Shown: one piece after another, positions 46,584-56,297 of the stretch | Layout of the letters: every line of letters starts with the position of its first letter | How positions within the stretch are numbered: position 1 is the stretch's first letter | From: Marinomonas sp. UCMA 3892 | GTDB taxonomy: Bacteria > Pseudomonadota > Gammaproteobacteria > Pseudomonadales > Marinomonadaceae | Direction of reading: 5' to 3' | Length of the DNA: 64,000 bases | NCBI RefSeq assembly: GCF_012726345.1 | Contig: NZ_PTXN01000006.1 | Location: forward strand, 186,001-250,000 | The notes under the pieces: model-generated | What the model was told of the DNA's origin: nothing | The model's database searches: none | The model's input: the letters and a program-made list of their open reading frames with translations, nothing else | Translations under genes and position numbers: made by a program

Positions 46584-47492
46584 TTATTGAGTCTTTTCTA
46601 ACTCTTCTAAAAATGTTTCTAGAATAAGATTGGCTCGAGCGCCTTTTCGAGTGATTGCTGAAAACTGAGTGATGTAATGACATTCATCAGGAAGAATGGC
46701 GCGCATACGGCCGTCGCGAATCCAATGTTCAGCTACATGGTCTGGTAGAAAACCAATATAACGTCCTGTCAAAATAAGGAAGGCGATCCCTTCTCGGTCA
46801 GTCGCGGTGGCACTTGCCGTAAGAGGTTGATGTTGGGCTTTGATCTCAGGCGTCTGAGCATAAGCAGGAAGCACAGCATCAAAGTCTTTGAGCTTGGTTT
46901 TGGATATTTTGTCGTCGATGACGGTAAAGAGTGGGTGAGTATCACTGCAATAGAGCTTGGACTCTTCTTCATAAAGGTGGTGATAATCCAAACCGCTGAG
47001 TATTTTCAAATCTGGCACTATGCCAACATGCAAGCGCCCATCTAACACACCTCGTTCTACATCCGTGGGTGGAATCATCCGAATATTGATAGCAACTTGC
47101 GGGCCTTTGTCTTTTAGTCCTGCTAAAGCTCTTGTAATACGTGTATGTGGCAGGGTCACAAGATTATCGGTAATGCCAATGTTTAATTCACCTTTTAAAT
47201 GTTGATGAAGCGCATTGATGTTGGTTCTGAAATCTTCGATGGATGACAATAGCTGTAGGGTGAAGTCGTATACTTTGCTACCTTCATTAGTTAGCGAAAA
47301 ACCGGAGCGGCCACGTTGGCATAAGCGAAAGCCTAAACGTGTTTCTAAATCTGATATAGCAATACTGATGGCGGCGCGACTGATATTTAACTCAACCTCA
47401 GCCGCGGAAAATCCACCACACTCCACTACAGTTCGATAAATTCGTAAGATACGAAGATCTGCATCGCTTACCTGACTTTGAAATTGATTCAT
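46584..47492 (-). CDS. LysR-family regulator, divergent from mmsA
   Basis: A 302-residue regulator with HTH LRILRIYRTVVECGGFSAAEVELNISRAAISIAISDLETRLG and a LysR effector domain. It is divergent from mmsA and upstream of the RND pair on the same strand, so either could be its target. A perfect inverted repeat sits 22 bp upstream of its start. Confidence 0.86.
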   Translation of the reverse strand: MNQFQSQVSDADLRILRIYRTVVECGGFSAAEVELNISRAAISIAISDLETRLGFRLCQRGRSGFSLTNEGSKVYDFTLQLLSSIEDFRTNINALHQHLKGELNIGITDNLVTLPHTRITRALAGLKDKGPQVAINIRMIPPTDVERGVLDGRLHVGIVPDLKILSGLDYHHLYEEESKLYCSDTHPLFTVIDDKISKTKLKDFDAVLPAYAQTPEIKAQHQPLTASATATDREGIAFLILTGRYIGFLPDHVAEHWIRDGRMRAILPDECHYITQFSAITRKGARANLILETFLEELEKTQ

Positions 47493-47513
47493 TATTTATT
47501 TTTCCCTAGAGAA

Positions 47514-47539
47514 CTTAGTTAAGTAAAAGATTAACTAAG
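47514..47539. promoter_or_regulatory. Inverted repeat in the LysR-mmsA gap
   Basis: CTTAGTTAA (47514-47522) and TTAACTAAG (47531-47539) form a perfect dyad with an 8-base spacer, a shape suited to a LysR autoregulatory site. Confidence 0.6.
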
Positions 47540-47668
47540 CGTTAATAGATTCGACTTTTTATAATCTATTCCTCTTGTCATAGTAGAGTCAATGCTTGTC
47601 ATCAGTGTGACTTTTACTCTGTCGTAATGATGCCAATAACCCTTTTAGAATGATTGTATGGAGTATTC

Positions 47669-49159
47669 ATGGAAATTATCGGACACTTGATCGGCGGTAA
47701 ACATTCAGAGCAAGCCGAACGTACTCAAGATGTATTTAATCCAGCAACTGGCAAGGTGGCCAAAAAAGTGGCCATTGCTTCTCGTGAAACCGTAGAAGAA
47801 GCGATTTCAGCCGCTCAAGCTGCGTATCCAGAATGGCGCAATACTCCGCCATTAAAGCGTGCACGCATCATGTTTAATTACAAAGCTCTATTGGAAAAGC
47901 ATGCCGATAAAATTTGTGAACTCATCGGTGCTGAGCATGGAAAAATTTGCCATGACGCCGCGGGTGAATTACAGCGCGGGATTGAAAACGTTGAATACGC
48001 CTGTGGTGCACCAGAATTGTTGAAAGGTGAGTACAGCAAAAATGTTGGTCCAAATATCGATTCTTGGAGTGAGTTTCAACCGTTAGGTGTGGTGGCTGGT
48101 ATTACGCCCTTTAACTTCCCTGCGATGGTGCCACTGTGGATGTTTCCGATGGCGATTGTCTGCGGCAATACGTTTGTCTTGAAACCGTCTGAACGCGATC
48201 CAAGTACCGCATTGTTTATCGCGGAACTATTGCATGAAGCTGGTTTGCCTGCTGGTGTATTTAACGTGGTAAATGGCGATAAAGTGGCTGTTGATACCTT
48301 ATTGGAAGACAAGCGAGTAAAAGCCGTGAGCTTTGTCGGTTCCACGCCGATTGCCGAATATATTTACAGTAAGGCCACAGCCAATGGGAAACGTTGCCAA
48401 GCACTGGGTGGGGCGAAAAATCACGCGATTGTCATGCCTGATGCGGACATGGATAACGTTGTCAGCCAGTTACTTGGTGCAGCTTTTGGTTCCTCTGGCG
48501 AGCGCTGCATGGCCTTGTCGGTAGCAGTTGCGGTTGGTAAAACCGCTGGTGATGCTTTGGTTAGCAAAATGGCCGAAGCCATGAAACCACTTAAAGTGGG
48601 TGAATGTTCAGACAAAACTAATGACTTTGGTCCTGTGATCACTAAGGAGCATAAAGACAAAGTGGTTGGTTTTATTGATAGCGCTGAATCACAAGGTGCG
48701 ACGATTGTTGTTGATGGTCGTCATCCGACAGTGTCTGGTTATGAAAATGGCTTCTTTGTTGGGGCGACCTTGATTGATAACGTAACGAAAGACATGGATA
48801 GCTACCAACAAGAGATTTTTGGCCCGGTTTTACAAGTAGTGCGAGTGGATACCATGGAAGAAGCCATGACATTAATTAACGACCATGAATACGGCAACGG
48901 CACTTGTATTTTTACTCGAGATGGCGAAGCGGCGCGTTATTTTTCGGATAATATTGAGGTTGGCATGGTGGGGATAAACGTTCCTTTACCAGTACCTGTG
49001 GCATATCACAGCTTTGGTGGTTGGAAGCGTTCTTTGTTCGGTGATTTACATGCTTATGGCCCAGATGCTGTGCGTTTTTATACTAAGCGTAAAACTATTA
49101 CTCAGCGCTGGCCTTCGGCAGGGGTACGTGAAGGAAAGAGTTTTTCTTTTCCTTCATAG
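47669..49159 (+). CDS. mmsA: Methylmalonate-semialdehyde dehydrogenase (CoA-acylating)
   Basis: A 496-residue CoA-dependent aldehyde dehydrogenase. It shows GVVAGITPFNFPAMVPLWMFPMAI, FVGSTPIAEYIY, GAKNHAIVMPDAD and the catalytic Cys in GSSGERCMALSVAV. The AKNH in place of the usual general-base Glu segment is typical of MmsA. It serves valine and myo-inositol or beta-alanine breakdown; no other pathway gene is adjacent. ATG 47669 follows GGAG. A terminator follows at 49191. Confidence 0.93.
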   Translation: MEIIGHLIGGKHSEQAERTQDVFNPATGKVAKKVAIASRETVEEAISAAQAAYPEWRNTPPLKRARIMFNYKALLEKHADKICELIGAEHGKICHDAAGELQRGIENVEYACGAPELLKGEYSKNVGPNIDSWSEFQPLGVVAGITPFNFPAMVPLWMFPMAIVCGNTFVLKPSERDPSTALFIAELLHEAGLPAGVFNVVNGDKVAVDTLLEDKRVKAVSFVGSTPIAEYIYSKATANGKRCQALGGAKNHAIVMPDADMDNVVSQLLGAAFGSSGERCMALSVAVAVGKTAGDALVSKMAEAMKPLKVGECSDKTNDFGPVITKEHKDKVVGFIDSAESQGATIVVDGRHPTVSGYENGFFVGATLIDNVTKDMDSYQQEIFGPVLQVVRVDTMEEAMTLINDHEYGNGTCIFTRDGEAARYFSDNIEVGMVGINVPLPVPVAYHSFGGWKRSLFGDLHAYGPDAVRFYTKRKTITQRWPSAGVREGKSFSFPS

Positions 49160-49190
49160 GGATTAAACCTATAAAAGATTTGAGTTATTT

Positions 49191-49226
49191 AATGGCTGTT
49201 TGTCGAAAGATAAGCGGCCATTTTTT
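49191..49226 (+). terminator. Intrinsic terminator after mmsA
   Basis: AATGGCTG pairs with CGGCCATT (one G-T pair) and is followed by TTTTTTATAT. Confidence 0.72.
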
Positions 49227-49345
49227 ATATGCGAGAAATGTAAGCATAAAAACTTCTTCATACACTTCCCTCGTATTGGTTGACAATATAAAGTAGCAGC
49301 GAAGGCTTGTTATGAATTGACACTTTTCTTTTCGCTAGGACCAAT

Positions 49346-49957
49346 ATGAATACCAAGATATCTTTTTTACATAGTGCTAAGTGGCTACCTGTTTTGCTGA
49401 GCGTTTTAATATCGGGTTGTGCCTTGTCACCTGAAAAAAAAGAAAGCGTTCAATCAAGTGCTGAGCTGACGATTGAAGTCGAAGGAAACTCGGCTTATTT
49501 ATCTGGAGTCTTGGGCGCAGACCTCGTAAAGCAGCTAAGCGATATGGTGCGTAAAAATCCTAATGTTACGGATCTTGTTTTAGTGGATGTGCCTGGTTCC
49601 GTTGATCAGCAAGCGACAATGGAAGGTGCGCGTTTGATCCGTCGACTTGGCTTGAATACTCACATTGCTCCGACGGGTTACGTGCTTTCTGGTGGTGTTG
49701 ATCTATTCTTAGGTGGTGTAACACGGAGTATTGGAGCTGGTGCTGGTGTTGGCGTTCATTCATGGTCAGATGGCACCAGAGTAGTAGCTAAGAGCTTGAG
49801 CGTTACCGATCCTGTGCATGCGGCGTATGTTAACTTTTATTTAGAAATGGGTGTGACAGAGAGATTTTATTGGTTTTCTTTGGATGCAGCACCAGCGGAT
49901 AGGGTGTACTTTTTATCACCAGAAGAAGTGTACGATTTTCAGCTAGCAACAGAATAG
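49346..49957 (+). CDS. Lipoprotein with ClpP/crotonase-like fold (COG3904-like)
   Basis: A 203-residue predicted lipoprotein (lipobox ISGC, Cys25). The mature part has the ClpP-like layout: strand DLVLVDVPGSVD, helix ATMEGARLIRRLGLNTHIAPTG, the Ser-containing turn YVLSGGVDLFLGG and then RSIGAGAGVGVHSW with the His position. Ser and His of a serine-protease-like dyad are thus present, while the third residue is not obvious. Family members are annotated only as predicted periplasmic proteins. Location would be the outer membrane periplasmic face. Activity is inferred. Confidence 0.65.
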   Translation: MNTKISFLHSAKWLPVLLSVLISGCALSPEKKESVQSSAELTIEVEGNSAYLSGVLGADLVKQLSDMVRKNPNVTDLVLVDVPGSVDQQATMEGARLIRRLGLNTHIAPTGYVLSGGVDLFLGGVTRSIGAGAGVGVHSWSDGTRVVAKSLSVTDPVHAAYVNFYLEMGVTERFYWFSLDAAPADRVYFLSPEEVYDFQLATE

Positions 49958-49990
49958 CGTCGAATTACATTAACGTCTTAAGGGGGCATT

Positions 49991-50275
49991 ATGGAACAAA
50001 TAGAACTGTTTGCCATAGAAAGCCCTTGCCGAGGTGTGTGTGAAAACAGTGCAAAGGGATTCTGTAAAGGCTGCTTACGCAGTAGGGAAGAGCGCTTTCA
50101 TTGGTTTTCCTTGTCCAATGAAGCGCGACATCGTGTATTAGATCTTTGTCAGCAACGCCGTGCGCGCTTGTTGAAAGCTCGCCAAGAAAGATTGGAAGCT
50201 GATTCCGCCAAGGCGCTTCCATATGGTATGGAAGATGAACAGGTTACAGACCTGTTTGAACTAACAAATGATTAA
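49991..50275 (+). CDS. DUF1289 protein
   Basis: A 94-residue protein with four Cys in the family pattern ESPCRGVCENSAKGFCKGCLRSREERFHWFSLSNEARHRVL, suggesting metal or Fe-S binding. Function unknown. It is 33 bp after the lipoprotein gene and probably cotranscribed. Confidence 0.87.
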   Translation: MEQIELFAIESPCRGVCENSAKGFCKGCLRSREERFHWFSLSNEARHRVLDLCQQRRARLLKARQERLEADSAKALPYGMEDEQVTDLFELTND

Positions 50276-50303
50276 CAGCCCATTCAGGCCGTTAATCGGT
50301 CAA

Positions 50304-51692
50304 TTAATTCTCAAAAATCGCGTCTAGTGCCTCTGATAAGCGTTCAACCCCAATTACTTTCATGCCTTCAATGGGCTTTTTGGGGCAGTTAGCCTTGGGT
50401 ACCACTGCTCTGGTAAAACCATGTTTCGCCGCTTCACTAATACGTTCTTGTCCTGATGGTACAGGGCGAATTTCACCGGATAAACCGACTTCTCCAAGTA
50501 CCACTAAGTCATGCGGTAATACCCTATCACGGAAACTAGAGACTACCGCAGCTATAGCGGCAAGATCCGCGCTGGTTTCCAATACTTTCACACCACCAAC
50601 CACGTTTAGATAGACATCTTGATCCGATGTCAGTAAACCACCGTGCTTGTGTAATACCGCCAATAACATTGCTAAGCGATTATGATCAAACCCAACGGTT
50701 ACCCGTCTTGGGTTACCTAATGCTGAATCATCGACCAGTGCTTGGAGTTCAACCAATAACGGGCGCGTTCCTTCCCAAACAACCATCACAAGGCTACCAG
50801 CCGCGGGATGATTACTGCGGTTTAAGAAAATAGAACTTGGGTTTTTGACTTCTTTTAAGCCATTTTCGAGCATGGCGAAAACGCCCAGCTCATTCACGGC
50901 ACCAAAGCGGTTTTTCATGCCGCGAAGGGTACGAAAGCGCGAGTCTTCGGAACCTTCTAACAGCACAGAACAGTCCACCATGTGCTCAAGTACTTTTGGC
51001 CCAGCCAAAGAGCCATCTTTAGTAACGTGCCCGACGAGCAAAACTGCTGTTTGGGTTTGTTTGGCGAAGCGTGTTAAAACCGCGGCGCTTTCTCTAACTT
51101 GTGACACGCTGCCTGGTGCGGATTCAACGCCATCTAAGTGCATGACTTGAATCGAGTCGATGACCATTACTTTGGGTTTTACTTGTTGAGCGATGTTTAA
51201 AATCGCTTCCACATTGGTTTCTGACAACATTTTTAGATTTTGTGTTGGCAGGCCAAGGCGTTGTGCTCGCATGGCGACTTGTTGCAGTGATTCTTCCCCT
51301 GTGACATACAAGGCGCTTTGTTGTTGCGCGAGCCAGCACATAGTTTGCAGCAAGAGTGTACTTTTGCCTGCACCTGGGTGGCCGCCAATCAGCACTACAC
51401 CACCGGGAACTAAGCCACCGCCTAATACGCGGTCGAATTCGTTGGCACCCGAGCTAAAGCGTGGCACATCGCCCAAATCGACGTCAGATAAGTTTTGGAT
51501 ACCTGTCACTGCACCAGCGTAACCTTGATATCGTGGATCTTGGCTGGCGGAAACCCGAGCAGAGGTTTTACTAGAAGTAAGGCGAATTTCGGATAGTGAA
51601 TTCCACGCACTGCAGGCTTGGCATTGTCCTTGCCATTTTGCGTAGTCGGCTCCGCATTCATTGCATACAAAGGCGGTTTTTGCTTTGGCCAT
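50304..51692 (-). CDS. radA: DNA repair protein RadA (Sms)
   Basis: A 462-residue protein with an N-terminal four-Cys zinc finger (CNECGADYAKWQGQCQAC), a RecA-like ATPase with Walker A GGHPGAGKSTLLL, the RadA-specific KNRFGAVNELGVF motif, and a C-terminal Lon-protease-like domain (LVVLGEVGLSGEIRPV). It drives branch migration in recombinational repair. Confidence 0.95.
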   Translation of the reverse strand: MAKAKTAFVCNECGADYAKWQGQCQACSAWNSLSEIRLTSSKTSARVSASQDPRYQGYAGAVTGIQNLSDVDLGDVPRFSSGANEFDRVLGGGLVPGGVVLIGGHPGAGKSTLLLQTMCWLAQQQSALYVTGEESLQQVAMRAQRLGLPTQNLKMLSETNVEAILNIAQQVKPKVMVIDSIQVMHLDGVESAPGSVSQVRESAAVLTRFAKQTQTAVLLVGHVTKDGSLAGPKVLEHMVDCSVLLEGSEDSRFRTLRGMKNRFGAVNELGVFAMLENGLKEVKNPSSIFLNRSNHPAAGSLVMVVWEGTRPLLVELQALVDDSALGNPRRVTVGFDHNRLAMLLAVLHKHGGLLTSDQDVYLNVVGGVKVLETSADLAAIAAVVSSFRDRVLPHDLVVLGEVGLSGEIRPVPSGQERISEAAKHGFTRAVVPKANCPKKPIEGMKVIGVERLSEALDAIFEN

Positions 51693-51711
51693 GAGAGTCT
51701 CTTTGGGTCAT

Positions 51712-51734
51712 AAAAAGGGCGCTATCAGCGCCTT
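51712..51734 (-). terminator. Intrinsic terminator on the minus strand
   Basis: AAGGCGCT / AGCGCCCTT stem followed on the minus strand by TTTTTATG. It ends the GNAT-nitrilase transcript before radA. Confidence 0.75.
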
Positions 51735-51806
51735 AGAACAGTCTTACAAAATGAAATTAAGCTGTTGTGATAACGTCCATGTTATCACAGGAAAAAGCGG
51801 CTTCGC

Positions 51807-53336
51807 TTATTTCGATTTTTTCCAATTCACTGAGTAAAGATCAGTGCGACGATCTTTTAGATTGTTCACCGAACCTTCGCTGCGAGTCAATTTAAGTTTA
51901 TCTAAGTCCAAATCCGAGAACATGATCATTTCTGTGTTTGGCGTGGTTTCAGCCATAACCGCATCATGTGGGTAAGAGAAATCAGAAGGCGAAAATACAG
52001 AGCTTTGCGCATACTGAATGTCTAGGTTTTCTACCTGAGGAAGGTTGCCACAGCTACCACAAATAACCACATAACATTCGTTTTCAATGGCGCGTGCTTG
52101 AGCACAACGACGTACGCGCAAGTAACCGTTTTTGGTATCTGTCCAGAATGGTACAAACAGAATATCCATGTCTTGCTCGGCAAGTAGACGACCTAGCTCA
52201 GGGAATTCCACATCGTAACAAATCAAGATGCCTACTCGGCCAGCATCGGTATTGAAGACGCGTAAATCGTTGCCACCTTCAATAACCCAGTCACGGCGTT
52301 CATGGGGGGTTATGTGGATTTTTTTCTGCTCTTCCACTGTACCGTCACGACGACATAGGTAACTGACATTATAGACAGTCTCGTCTTCAATTACTGGCAT
52401 GGAGCCGGTAATGACGTTGATGTTATAGCTGACTGCGAACTGGGACATTTCATTGATAAAGCGTTCAGTGAAGCTCGCCAAAAAGCGGATAGCTTCGGTT
52501 TGGTTGCTTTGGTCGGGACTTAGTCCAATCAGTGGCGCATTGAAGAATTCAGGGAATAAAACAAAGTCACTTTTATAATCGGATACCGCGTCGATAAAGT
52601 ATTCGACTTGCTTTAGTAGCTCATCAACGCTTTCAACTTCACGCATTTGCCACTGAATCGCACCGATACGAACTTGAGTCTTACGTGAACGAATCACGTT
52701 GGTATCAGGTTCGAAGAAGATGTTTTTCCATTCCAATAAGGTTGCGTAGCCTTGAGATTTTTCATCTTCTGGCATGTAGCGTTTTAGCAAGCGAGTGACT
52801 TGGAAGTCGTTAGATAATTGGAAAGTAAGGATAGGGTCATAAATTTTACGCTCACGAACAGATTCTAAGTATTCTGCCGCGGTCATTTCATGGGCATGTT
52901 CGTGGTAACTTGGAATTCGGCCACCCGCCAAAATAGCTCGTAGGTTATGCTGACGACATAACTCTTTTCGTGCTTCATATAGGCGACGACCAAGACGGTA
53001 GCCACGATATTCTGGTGCGATTAAAACATCTAGACCATACATGGCGTCGCCACGTTCATCGTTCAGAATGTTTTCTTTTTGATCGATAAGATCATCATAA
53101 GTATGTGGGTTACTAAAGCGCTGATAGCTAACTTGAACAGACAAGGCTAAACCGACAATTTTGCCGTGATCTTCTAAACAGATTTGTCCTTCAGGAAAAT
53201 CCTTAATCAGCTTATGGATAGTGTGTTCCGGCCATGAGCCACCGATGTCGTGATAGACCTTATCCATCAGTACTTTTATTTCGTCGTAGTCGTCGTTGGT
53301 AAGGTTACGAATGGTTAAATGTAAATCGTCGTGCAT
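51807..53336 (-). CDS. Fusion of GNAT acetyltransferase and carbon-nitrogen hydrolase
   Basis: A 509-residue two-domain protein. Residues 1-215 form a GNAT domain (LDVLIAPEYRGYRLGRRLYEARKEL). Residues about 225-500 form a nitrilase-superfamily domain with the triad Glu in LFPEFFNAPL, Lys in EQKKIHITPHER and Cys in ILICYDVEFPELG. This fused family is conserved in several bacteria, but its reaction is not known to me. An amide or N-acyl substrate processed by both domains is possible. It is alone on its transcript, next to the ammonium transport genes. Confidence 0.88.
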   Translation of the reverse strand: MHDDLHLTIRNLTNDDYDEIKVLMDKVYHDIGGSWPEHTIHKLIKDFPEGQICLEDHGKIVGLALSVQVSYQRFSNPHTYDDLIDQKENILNDERGDAMYGLDVLIAPEYRGYRLGRRLYEARKELCRQHNLRAILAGGRIPSYHEHAHEMTAAEYLESVRERKIYDPILTFQLSNDFQVTRLLKRYMPEDEKSQGYATLLEWKNIFFEPDTNVIRSRKTQVRIGAIQWQMREVESVDELLKQVEYFIDAVSDYKSDFVLFPEFFNAPLIGLSPDQSNQTEAIRFLASFTERFINEMSQFAVSYNINVITGSMPVIEDETVYNVSYLCRRDGTVEEQKKIHITPHERRDWVIEGGNDLRVFNTDAGRVGILICYDVEFPELGRLLAEQDMDILFVPFWTDTKNGYLRVRRCAQARAIENECYVVICGSCGNLPQVENLDIQYAQSSVFSPSDFSYPHDAVMAETTPNTEMIMFSDLDLDKLKLTRSEGSVNNLKDRRTDLYSVNWKKSK

Positions 53337-53455
53337 GTTGGCCTCTATAAGTCGATCTTATGTATATCTCATGATAACGCGTATCGGTGTGAGTAAGTAA
53401 GAGATCAGTATGTCATATGGGTGTATAACGCTAACTCAATAAGGGAGATAAAAAG

Positions 53456-53481
53456 AAAACCCCCGCCGAAGCGAGGGTTTT
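53456..53481. terminator. Terminator downstream of amtB
   Basis: AAAACCCCCGC and GCGAGGGTTTT with a CGAA loop. On the minus strand it reads into TTTTC. Confidence 0.7.
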
Positions 53482-53514
53482 GATATTAGAACAATATCTT
53501 TTTAGGAAGGGCGA

Positions 53515-54780
53515 TTATTTTTTACTGAACTCTGGGTACGCTTCCATACCACATTCAGAAAGGTCAACACCTTCGTATTCTTCTTCTTCGCTTACTCGTA
53601 CACCCATGATGGCTTTGATGATTAACCAAACCACTAGGCTAGAAACGAATACCCAAACGAAAATAGTAAGAGCGCCTGCGATTTGTCCGCCGAACGTCGT
53701 GCCATCATTAGTTAGTGGTACAGCTAGCAAGCCCCAAAGACCAACAACACCGTGAACAGAGATCGCGCCCACTGGATCATCAATTTTAAGCTTGTCTAGA
53801 GTTAGGATAGAGACAACAACAATCAAACCACCAACAAGACCGATAAGCGTCGCACCTAGAGCAGACGGAGTATCAGGACCCGCAGTGATCGCTACCAAGC
53901 CAGCAAGTACGCCGTTTAGAAGCATTGTTAGATCGGCTTTGCCGAATAAGATTCGAGCCAGGATAAGTGCACCGATTGCGCCGCCAGCTGCTGCTGCATT
54001 TGTGTTCAAGAACACCATGGCAACTGAGTTAGCACTAGCGATATCGCCAAGTTTTAGTACAGAGCCGCCGTTGAATCCGAACCAACCCAACCAAAGAATC
54101 AAAGTACCTAGAGTTGCTAGTGGAAGGTTAGCACCAGGAATAGCGCGAACTTCACCGTTTGGACCGTACTTGCCTTTACGAGCACCAAGTACCAATACAC
54201 CAGCTAATGCAGCAGAAGCACCAGCCATGTGAACGATACCAGAACCTGCGAAGTCAGTGAAACCTAGGTCGCCAAGGCTAAACATACCAAATACAGAACC
54301 GCCACCCCAAGTCCAGTTACCTTCCATTGGGTAAATGAAGCCAGTCATTACGATTGCAAATACTAGGAAAGCCCAAAGCTTCATACGCTCAGCAACTGCG
54401 CCAGATACGATAGACATCGCTGTTGCAACGAACACAACTTGGAAGAAGAAATCAGAAGCACCAGAGTAGATTGCACCGCCTTCAAACCCACCTTCACGAC
54501 CAGCAAAGTCCGTTAAAGTAGAAGCAACATCTACGTCCTGAATACCAGTAAGGAACCACTCGCCACCGTACATGATGGCGTAACCGCAAACTAGATACAT
54601 GATGCAAGAAATGGCAAACAAAGCCACGTTCTTGGTAAGAATTTCAGTGGTGTTTTTAGCACGTACTAAACCTGCTTCCAACATGGCAAACCCAGCTGCC
54701 ATCCACATAACTAGCGCGCCACACACCAAAAAATAAAAGGTGTCCATCGCATATTGTAAGTGAAAAATTTGATCTTGCAT
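53515..54780 (-). CDS. amtB: Ammonium transporter
   Basis: A 421-residue Amt protein with 11 helices. AGFAMLEAGLVRAKNT (family signature), DFAGSGIVHMAGASAALAG and ISVHGVVGLWGLL carry the pore His residues. There is no cleaved signal peptide. It lies 39 bp downstream of the PII gene in the usual glnK-amtB order, so membrane recruitment and gating by PII are expected. Confidence 0.94.
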   Translation of the reverse strand: MQDQIFHLQYAMDTFYFLVCGALVMWMAAGFAMLEAGLVRAKNTTEILTKNVALFAISCIMYLVCGYAIMYGGEWFLTGIQDVDVASTLTDFAGREGGFEGGAIYSGASDFFFQVVFVATAMSIVSGAVAERMKLWAFLVFAIVMTGFIYPMEGNWTWGGGSVFGMFSLGDLGFTDFAGSGIVHMAGASAALAGVLVLGARKGKYGPNGEVRAIPGANLPLATLGTLILWLGWFGFNGGSVLKLGDIASANSVAMVFLNTNAAAAGGAIGALILARILFGKADLTMLLNGVLAGLVAITAGPDTPSALGATLIGLVGGLIVVVSILTLDKLKIDDPVGAISVHGVVGLWGLLAVPLTNDGTTFGGQIAGALTIFVWVFVSSLVVWLIIKAIMGVRVSEEEEYEGVDLSECGMEAYPEFSKK

Positions 54781-54819
54781 GTTTCGCCCCCCTAAAGGCT
54801 TGTATAAATCGAGCAGTGA

Positions 54820-55650
<831 letters not shown>

Positions 55651-55890
55651 ATGATTGATCAATTTATAAAGCAACTTGGAACTGGACTAGGCCAAGCCGC
55701 AGAAACATTGGGTAAGTTGCCAAAAGAAGAAATTCAGGCGCAATTGCACGAGGTGGCTCGTAATACGTTAAGTAAAATGGATTTAGTCACTCGTGAAGAG
55801 TTTGAGGTACAAGCGGCGATGCTAGCCAAGTACCGTGAAAAGCTCGCTGCATTGGAAGCCCGTTTAAACGAGTTAGAGAAAAACGACTAG
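55651..55890 (+). CDS. ubiK: UbiK (BMFP/YqiC) ubiquinone biosynthesis accessory factor
   Basis: A 79-residue protein: an amphipathic N-terminal half (FIKQLGTGLGQAAETLGKLPKEEIQAQLHEVARNTLSKMDLVTREEFEVQ) and a C-terminal coiled coil (MLAKYREKLAALEARLNELEK). It forms trimers and helps UbiJ in aerobic ubiquinone synthesis. Confidence 0.92.
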   Translation: MIDQFIKQLGTGLGQAAETLGKLPKEEIQAQLHEVARNTLSKMDLVTREEFEVQAAMLAKYREKLAALEARLNELEKND

Positions 55891-55968
55891 CCCGTTTTCT
55901 TACCGTGGTTTGATATGGGCGGTAGTCTGATATAAGTAATCGCTTGATATGGAAATGGTTTAGATTGG

Positions 55969-56190
55969 CTATTTCCAGCCTTGAAGCCAATTATCTGGTG
56001 ATGCCAGCGTTTGCCAAGGCAAGCAATACTGATTTTTGTTGATAACAGCCTCAAGAACACATTCCACAACCATGTTTTCTTCATCTCGAATCAGTTTTGT
56101 GACGATGAAGTGCTTTTCTTTTTGTTGTGGTGATGTGGACGTCCATTTCGACAGCAGAAGTTTGTTGGGATTTATTTGGTTGATAGCCAT
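55969..56190 (-). CDS. TIGR02450 Trp-rich conserved protein
   Basis: A 73-residue basic protein with the family sequence INPNKLLLSKWTSTSPQQKEKHF and a Trp-rich end (CLPWQTL, NWLQGWK). Function unknown. AAGG lies upstream of its start. It is a real small gene, convergent with ubiK. Confidence 0.85.
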   Translation of the reverse strand: MAINQINPNKLLLSKWTSTSPQQKEKHFIVTKLIRDEENMVVECVLEAVINKNQYCLPWQTLASPDNWLQGWK

Positions 56191-56297
56191 TTTTTAACCT
56201 TAATTAATAGGTAGTACCTATACGAAACAAGTGAAAAGCTGGATTGCTTTTCATGTAATAAAGCATCATAAAGAAATAATTTGATCAAGGAGTGATC

